DNA of 9,389 nt. It comes from CAYLZW01 sp964388085 (GTDB lineage: Bacteria; Myxococcota; UBA727; CAYLZW01). The position numbers and the translations under genes are program-made. Below the pieces are notes generated by a model. The model ran no database searches and had not been told where the DNA came from. It saw nothing but the letters and a program-made list of their open reading frames with translations. Location of the stretch: NCBI GenBank assembly GCA_964388085.1, contig CAYLZW010000234.1, positions 1 through 9,389 of the forward strand, written 5' to 3'. Positions within the stretch are counted from its first letter, which is position 1. Every line of letters begins with the position of its first letter. This document shows positions 4,927-9,389 of this stretch, piece after piece.

Positions 4927-7900
4927 TCAGTTCCCGAAGCTCGTCCAGCGGACGTTGTCGATGGTCATCTGCCGGTTGCCGTCGGGCAGGGCGCCCGGGA
5001 TCTGGAGGACGATGTCCACCGGCCCGGCGGCGTTGATGTTCTCGACCTCGAACAAGTACACGGTGTCGTCCGCCGTGCCCCCGCTCGCGAAGCCGAGGTC
5101 GTCGACCCGGCCCTTCGAGACGCCGTCGACGAGCAGCTCGACCGCGCGCGGCGTGCCGCCGGTGAACGCCTTGCGGATGTCGACGGCGAAGTAGCCGACG
5201 CCGTTCGGGAGCGTGGCGCTCAGGCTCGAGGGCTCGTTCGGACGCCGCAGCATCAGCCCCTTGCCGTCGATGGGGTAGTCGCCCTCGTCCCGCGAGTGGG
5301 TGTAGGTCCAGGTCACGCCGCCGATGCCGGTGAAGGTGCCGTCGGCGTAGCTCGCGTTCGCGCTCGAGGTGTCGAACGTCTCGACGAAGTCGGGCGTCGG
5401 CGGGCCGTCGCGCACCTCGACGTTCACAGACAGGGTGACCGCGCCGAGCGTCACGTCGACGCTGCCGCTGATCTCGCTGCTCACGGCGCTGAGATCGAAG
5501 GTGACGCTGCGCTCGTCCTCGAGCACGGTCACCGTCGCGGGCGCGGTGCCGATGGCGCCGTTGACCGTGATGGTGAGCTCCGTCCCGCCCGGGGGCGAGG
5601 GGATGTCGAGCGTGGCGGTGATGGGCAGCACGCCGGCGAACGGCACCGTCGCGTTCTCGGGCGCGACCGACTCGAGCGCGGCGGCCTCGTCGAGCGCGAG
5701 CACGCGCACGGCGAGCGTCACCTCGACGTCGGAGCCCTCGCGCGCGGCGGTCAGCGTCGTCGTCCCCTGCGCGACGCCCGTGATCGGCACCGCGACCGAG
5801 CTCGTGCCCGCGAGCACGATGACCGACGCCGGCACCGTCGCGATGTCCTCGTCGGCGGAGCTGAGGGTGACGACGGTGTCGTCGCTGGCGTCGCGCAGCA
5901 GGGTCACGGTGACCTCGCCGAGCGGCGCGCTGGCAGCCACGCGGACGAAGGCCGGCGCCGGCCCGAAGGCCACCACCTCGGCGGGGCCCGCGGCCACGTC
6001 GTCCGCGTCGCGCGGCAGGATCTTCAGGTGATCGTTGCGCCACGCGAGCGGACCGGTGATGCGCTCGAACACCTCGTCGGCGGCGGGCGGGGGCTCGATC
6101 AGGAACATGGCGTCGTCGACGCGCAGGCCGCCCGCGATCTCGAACTCGTTGGCGCCGTCGTCACCGCCGCCGGCGGGGGGCGCGGCGTTCGTGACCACGA
6201 CGTCCTCTACCGCGACGAGCAGCCCCTCGAAGGGAGAGGCCGCTTCCTCCGCGATGGCGGCCGTAATCTCGGCGGGCGTCAGCACGTGGGGGGCGAGCGG
6301 CGTGACCGTGCCGTCGGCGGTCCACGCGGCGAAGCCGAGCTGCACCTGCCCGAAGAACACGCTCACGGTGGCGCCGGTGACGTCGATGCGGTCACCGATG
6401 GCGGGCTTCGTGTCCGATCCGGCGTAGACGAAGACGCCGCTGTGCGCCTCGCCGGTGTACGCCGCGGCGGCCGGGTCGAGCTGCATGAAGAAGCTGTCCT
6501 CGAGCACGGCGGTGACCACCATGTCCGCGAGCGCCACGCGCTCGCCCACGAGCGCCTCGTCGGTCTTCACGTCGTAGACGAGCACGGGGCAGCCGACGTC
6601 GCCGGCGTTCGCGTCCTCGGGGCAGGCGTCGCAGGCGTCGCCCTTTCCGTCTCCGTCGGTGTCGGTCTGGTCCGGGTTCGCGTCCTGCAGGCAGTTGTCG
6701 TCCGCGCTGCCGACGCCGTCCCCGTCGAGGTCGTCGGGGTCGAAGGTCTGGCAGGCGCTGGTGTCGGCGTTCAGCGGGCAGGGATCACAGACGTCGCCGT
6801 CGTCGTCTCCGTCCGCGTTCGCCTGCTGCCCGTCGTCGAGCGGCCGCACGGGGTTGAAGATGGTCGGGCAATTGTCCTCCCCGTCGAGCTTGCCGTCACC
6901 GTCGCTGTCCCCGGCGAGGCTCATGCCGTCGTACAGCCCGGAGCCTTCGACGGAGTCGTCCGCGAGCGTGCGCGCCGGCAGGCACGAGGGCTCGCCCTCG
7001 GGCACGCCGCACGCGAACAGGGGGTAGAGGTCGCCGACCGCGCTTTTGAGCTGCGAGTAGCTCTTGCTGATCTCGCGCGAGAGGCACGCCCGCTTGTCGC
7101 TGCCGCACACGTCGCTGATGACGTCGCAGCCGGACTCGAGCGCGTCCACGACGTTGCTGTTGCCGCTCAGCACGTCTCCGCCGCGGAGCACGAGCGCGAC
7201 GTCACCGGGGTTCGCGTCGAGGATGGCGCGGTGCGCGGCGCGACCGTTCTTGGCGAACACCGCGATGTCCGCCGTGCGGCCCGTCGCGAGCACGCCCACG
7301 GCGTCGTCGATGGCGAGGGCGCGCGCGGCCCCTTGCGTCGCCATCAGCCAGAGGTCCTGGTCGCTGAAGTACCCGCCGTAGTTGCGCTCGTTCAGCTCGT
7401 CGGCGCACTTGAGCTCCCGCAGCATGCTCATGGAGCCGGACGGCATCCAGTCGGTGCCGAGGCCGATGCTGACGCCGAGGCGGTCGTAGAGCGTCACGTT
7501 CGCGGTGTCGCCGTAGAGCGAGACGTTCGAGCGCGGCGACCAGATGAGCTTCGCGCCGCGGGACGCCATCAGCGCGATGTCGCTCGGCCGCAAGCTGATG
7601 CCGTGGATGATGGCCGTGTTCGCCTGGATGCTGTCCTGCGCGCCGTCCTGCTGCCCGCTGAGGCAGAGGAACTCGTTTCGCGCCTCGGCGTCGATGCCCT
7701 CGCTGACGTGCGGTCCCCACGCGTCCCAGTCTTGCGGCCCGTCGATCTCGCTGTAGTTACAGCCGGACGCGATCTGCGTGCCGCTGCTGTCGTTCAGCGG
7801 GAACGTCTCGTAGAGCGCCTTCGGCTGGCCGAGGCCCTCGTTGTCTCCGAAGCTGTCGATGTTTCGCATGAGGCCGGGAGCGTTGCCGGAGCCGAACACG

Positions 7901-8574
7901 CTGGTGGCCCCGCCGAGGATGAAGCGCAGCTCGCCGTAGGCCTTCTCGTCGTTGTTGGAGCCGCCCTCGAAGTACTGCTGGATGTTCGGATGCTCGCGCT
8001 CACCCCGCCGCCAGTCGTGCCGGTGCTCATAGCGCAGCTCCGGATCGACGGGGTTGCCCTGGCCGGGCACGAAGGGGCCGTTGTTCATCCAGCCGATGTG
8101 ATCGTGCGCGTTGATGAGGCCGGGGGAGACGACCGCGTCCGGGCAGATGACCTTGGTCGCGTCCGCCGCCTGCTCGAAGCAGTCGCAGCCGACGCACTGG
8201 ATGATGCCGCTGTCGTCGATGAGCACGCCGCCCTGCTCGAACACCTCGCCGGGCGTCAGCACGTCGCCGACGATCAGGGTGCCGCTCGTGCCCGCCTCGA
8301 CGGTGCAGACGTCGGCGCCGGGCGTCGCGGCCGGCGCGCCGGTGCACGCGGTGAGCACGGGCTCGCCCTCGCCCTCACCCTCGCCCTCACCCTCGCCTTC
8401 ACCCTCACCCTCACCTTCACCCTCGCCTTCACCCTCCCCTTCGCCGCCGGCGTCGTCGGTGACGCCTGCGTCACCCTCGGGCGGCGCGCAGCTCACACAA
8501 CCGGAGAGCGCGATGGTGGAGCCGACCGCGAGGCTGAGCAGGAAGGCGAGGCGAGAGACCCATGACAGCTTCAT
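4927..8574 (-). CDS. Large mosaic amidohydrolase lipoprotein with TSP3, OB-fold-like and Ig-like regions
   Basis: A 1215-residue exported protein, likely on the outer membrane. Lipobox LSGC gives Cys26, followed by a (GE)14 linker (44-71). Residues about 95-475 form a metal-dependent amidohydrolase resembling the ATZ/TRZ-chlorohydrolase type: HDH (157-159, within SPGLINAHDH), PHVSEG with His289, IIHG with His324 and GTDW with Asp375 supply the expected metal ligands, and GRTADIAVF (432-440) closes the barrel-side sandwich. Residues 556-662 hold DxDxDG thrombospondin type 3-like calcium-binding repeats with paired Cys. Residues about 664-862 resemble OB-fold modules of extracellular nucleases and end in KILPRDADDV. 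Two Ig-like segments follow (about 866-957 and 962-1056), then a C-terminal domain from ETFDTS (1065) to the end. Many Cys residues suggest disulfides. The ATG at 8574 is chosen over an in-frame start at 8661 because it begins the signal peptide and has AGGTG (complement of 8580-8584) 5 nt upstream. Substrate unknown; probably hydrolysis or deamination of a small amide or ring compound. Confidence 0.88.
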   Translation of the reverse strand: MKLSWVSRLAFLLSLAVGSTIALSGCVSCAPPEGDAGVTDDAGGEGEGEGEGEGEGEGEGEGEGEGEGEGEPVLTACTGAPAATPGADVCTVEAGTSGTLIVGDVLTPGEVFEQGGVLIDDSGIIQCVGCDCFEQAADATKVICPDAVVSPGLINAHDHIGWMNNGPFVPGQGNPVDPELRYEHRHDWRRGEREHPNIQQYFEGGSNNDEKAYGELRFILGGATSVFGSGNAPGLMRNIDSFGDNEGLGQPKALYETFPLNDSSGTQIASGCNYSEIDGPQDWDAWGPHVSEGIDAEARNEFLCLSGQQDGAQDSIQANTAIIHGISLRPSDIALMASRGAKLIWSPRSNVSLYGDTANVTLYDRLGVSIGLGTDWMPSGSMSMLRELKCADELNERNYGGYFSDQDLWLMATQGAARALAIDDAVGVLATGRTADIAVFAKNGRAAHRAILDANPGDVALVLRGGDVLSGNSNVVDALESGCDVISDVCGSDKRACLSREISKSYSQLKSAVGDLYPLFACGVPEGEPSCLPARTLADDSVEGSGLYDGMSLAGDSDGDGKLDGEDNCPTIFNPVRPLDDGQQANADGDDDGDVCDPCPLNADTSACQTFDPDDLDGDGVGSADDNCLQDANPDQTDTDGDGKGDACDACPEDANAGDVGCPVLVYDVKTDEALVGERVALADMVVTAVLEDSFFMQLDPAAAAYTGEAHSGVFVYAGSDTKPAIGDRIDVTGATVSVFFGQVQLGFAAWTADGTVTPLAPHVLTPAEITAAIAEEAASPFEGLLVAVEDVVVTNAAPPAGGGDDGANEFEIAGGLRVDDAMFLIEPPPAADEVFERITGPLAWRNDHLKILPRDADDVAAGPAEVVAFGPAPAFVRVAASAPLGEVTVTLLRDASDDTVVTLSSADEDIATVPASVIVLAGTSSVAVPITGVAQGTTTLTAAREGSDVEVTLAVRVLALDEAAALESVAPENATVPFAGVLPITATLDIPSPPGGTELTITVNGAIGTAPATVTVLEDERSVTFDLSAVSSEISGSVDVTLGAVTLSVNVEVRDGPPTPDFVETFDTSSANASYADGTFTGIGGVTWTYTHSRDEGDYPIDGKGLMLRRPNEPSSLSATLPNGVGYFAVDIRKAFTGGTPRAVELLVDGVSKGRVDDLGFASGGTADDTVYLFEVENINAAGPVDIVLQIPGALPDGNRQMTIDNVRWTSFGN
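8362..8445 (-). repeat. Hexanucleotide-type tandem repeat encoding (Gly-Glu)14, with G-quadruplex pattern
   Basis: Fourteen consecutive 6-nt units encode Gly-Glu (residues 44-71 of the amidohydrolase lipoprotein). Units are degenerate at wobble positions: Gly is GGT in 7, GGC in 6 and GGG in 1; Glu is GAG in 10 and GAA in 4. Any gain or loss of units keeps the frame, so it can change linker length but cannot switch the gene off. On the coding strand five GGG runs spaced by exactly 3 nt occupy 8366-8392, a canonical G-quadruplex motif. GE-rich linkers after the lipidation site are common in surface proteins of myxobacteria and some other groups and probably hold the catalytic part away from the membrane. 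Confidence 0.95.
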
Positions 8575-8756
8575 GAACGCACCTGAACGAAGGGGTGCGC
8601 GCAGTGTGCTCGACGAAGTCCCGGTGCGCAACGACAGTCGGCCACTCGACCGACCCGTCACGCGAACGCGCGTGCCCGCGGCCTCGACGTCCGGAGCAGG
8701 AGCGTCCCGATCAGAGCGAACGCTCTATGTCTCCGAGCGAGCTCTTTGTCGCTCGC
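8575..8756. other. Intergenic region with hairpins between the beta-barrel gene and the amidohydrolase gene
   Basis: No gene is seen in these 182 bp. At the right end are two inverted repeats: GAGCGAGC (8735-8742) with GCTCGCTC (8751-8758) around an 8-nt loop, which reaches into the stop codon of the upstream gene, and AGAGC (8713-8717) with GCTCT (8722-8726) around a 4-nt loop. On the minus strand they follow the end of the beta-barrel gene, where a terminator would lie, but neither is followed by a T-run, so they are at most weak or Rho-assisted terminators. The left part should hold the amidohydrolase promoter; no convincing -35/-10 pair was found. Confidence 0.45.
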
Positions 8757-9389
8757 TCAGAACTGAATGCCGGCGAGCGCCTGCAGCGTGTAAGCGAACT
8801 CGGCGTTCAAGAACCGCGCGTCGACGCGCTGTCCGCCGACGAGGCGCCCGATCTCGGCGTTGTCCGGGTCGCGCGCGTGGCTGAGGCCGGCGAGCGGGAA
8901 CAGCACGCCGCCCTGCAGCATGACGTAGAAGCCGTCGTCGCTGCCGTAGAACACGGTCGCGTCACCCTCGACGCCGAGAGGGCTCTGCAGGCCCGGCGGC
9001 GTCGACTCGTAGAGCGCGTTCGCGTAGATGAGATCGCCGCGCACGCCGAAGCTCTCGGTGACGTAGTAGGTCACGTGCGGCTTCGCGTAGACCGCGTCCG
9101 TCACCGTGCCGAGGACCTCGCGGAACAGGATGAGGTCCACCTGATAGTCGGGGTCGAACTTGAAGTTCGTGATGTAGTTGTCGACGGAGGCGCACTGATC
9201 GTCCGCGGTGCCGGGGCCGCGCTCGTGGTACTCGAGACAGGCGCCGTACTGTTGGCCGTCGGCGTCGCCGAGCCGCGGGTTCTGCACGACGACCGAGCGG
9301 AGCCCGAAGCCGGGCGCCTCGTCGCCCGACGCGAGGCCCGCGTCGAGGCCGACCACGAGGCTGTCGTTCAAGAACGCGTAGCTCGACTC
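8757..9389 (-). CDS. Outer-membrane beta-barrel-like protein, C-terminal 210 residues (cut by window edge)
   Basis: The frame is open to the right edge, so the true start lies outside; an apparent start at 9371 is a TTG in the middle of SYAFLNDSLVVGLDAG and is not a real start. The fragment has amphipathic strand patterns with alternating aromatic and polar residues (for example HVTYYVTESFGVRGDLIYA, 105-123; GFYVMLQGGVLF, 153-164) and ends in AYTLQALAGIQF with a terminal Phe, the usual BamA-recognised end of outer-membrane barrels. The block VDLILFREVLGTVTDAVY (84-101) looks like a family I associate with Myxococcales outer-membrane proteins (TIGR04551), from memory only. A Cys pair (51 and 66) sits in a hydrophilic loop. 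It is in the same orientation as the amidohydrolase lipoprotein gene, 182 bp upstream, so shared transcription is possible but the gap and hairpins argue for separate units. Function unknown. Confidence 0.75.
   Translation of the reverse strand, partial: ESSYAFLNDSLVVGLDAGLASGDEAPGFGLRSVVVQNPRLGDADGQQYGACLEYHERGPGTADDQCASVDNYITNFKFDPDYQVDLILFREVLGTVTDAVYAKPHVTYYVTESFGVRGDLIYANALYESTPPGLQSPLGVEGDATVFYGSDDGFYVMLQGGVLFPLAGLSHARDPDNAEIGRLVGGQRVDARFLNAEFAYTLQALAGIQF

Noticed and set aside
8362..8445. CRISPR array or satellite
   Set aside because: Units are 6 nt with no spacers and lie in frame in a coding sequence as Gly-Glu repeats.
5296..8565. A 1089-codon open frame on the + strand across almost the whole amidohydrolase gene
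   Set aside because: It is antisense in the codon-aligned frame typical of GC-rich genes, is rich in Arg/Ala/Val/His without any motif, and the opposite strand has a clear signal peptide and domain sequence.
8575..8661. N-terminal extension of the amidohydrolase lipoprotein starting at 8661
   Set aside because: It would place 29 Ser/Arg/Thr-rich residues before the signal peptide, whereas the ATG at 8574 has a ribosome binding site and directly starts a normal lipoprotein signal.
8735..8758. Intrinsic terminator for the beta-barrel gene
   Set aside because: The hairpin has an 8-bp stem but no following T-run on the minus strand and includes the stop codon; kept only as a hairpin in the intergenic description.
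8111..8884. Plus-strand open frame with a Pro-Ser repeat
   Set aside because: The Pro-Ser run is the antisense reading of the Gly-Glu tract; the rest has no recognisable motif and crosses two genes and a gap.

Overview
The window comes from a GC-rich Gram-negative bacterium, most likely a myxobacterium (Myxococcota) or close relative. The reasons are the very strong G/C preference at third codon positions, the number of outer-membrane-type lipoproteins, a surface protein with a (Gly-Glu)n linker and calcium-binding DxDxDG repeats, and a beta-barrel C-terminus resembling a family I associate with Myxococcales. The taxonomic call is inference, because the window has no rRNA or marker gene.

Left part (1-2652): the first 127 codons of plsX (phosphate acyltransferase of phospholipid synthesis) run leftward off the window edge. 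They diverge from sfsA, a PD-(D/E)xK-type SfsA protein. The 104-bp gap between the two start codons holds two inverted repeats and a weak promoter-like pair. The sfsA stop codon overlaps the start of a lipoprotein with a C-terminal transglutaminase-like Cys-His-Asp domain (ATGA overlap), so those two genes are probably translationally coupled.

Middle part (2673-4922): the + strand continues with an ABC-2-type ATPase (no permease partner in the window), a small unrecognised lipoprotein, and an MlaE-family permease (no MlaF, MlaD or MlaB in the window). Gaps are 20, 53 and 4 nt, so 488-4922 reads as one or two operons concerned with the cell envelope. PlsX and MlaE both touch phospholipids (synthesis and trafficking), but nothing in the sequence shows a functional link.

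Right part (4927-9389, - strand): a 1215-residue secreted lipoprotein converges on mlaE with only 4 bp between the stop codons. In order it has a lipoprotein signal, a (GE)14 linker, a metal-dependent amidohydrolase with its metal ligands present, thrombospondin type 3-like repeats, an OB-fold-like segment, two Ig-like segments and a C-terminal domain of the kind attached to extracellular nucleases. The linker DNA has a strong G-quadruplex pattern on the coding strand. Upstream, after a 182-bp gap with hairpins, is the last 210 codons of an outer-membrane beta-barrel-like protein that enters from the right edge.

The most unusual object is the mosaic amidohydrolase lipoprotein. No mobile element, CRISPR array, tRNA or rRNA was seen, and I do not see evidence for a complete new multi-gene system.
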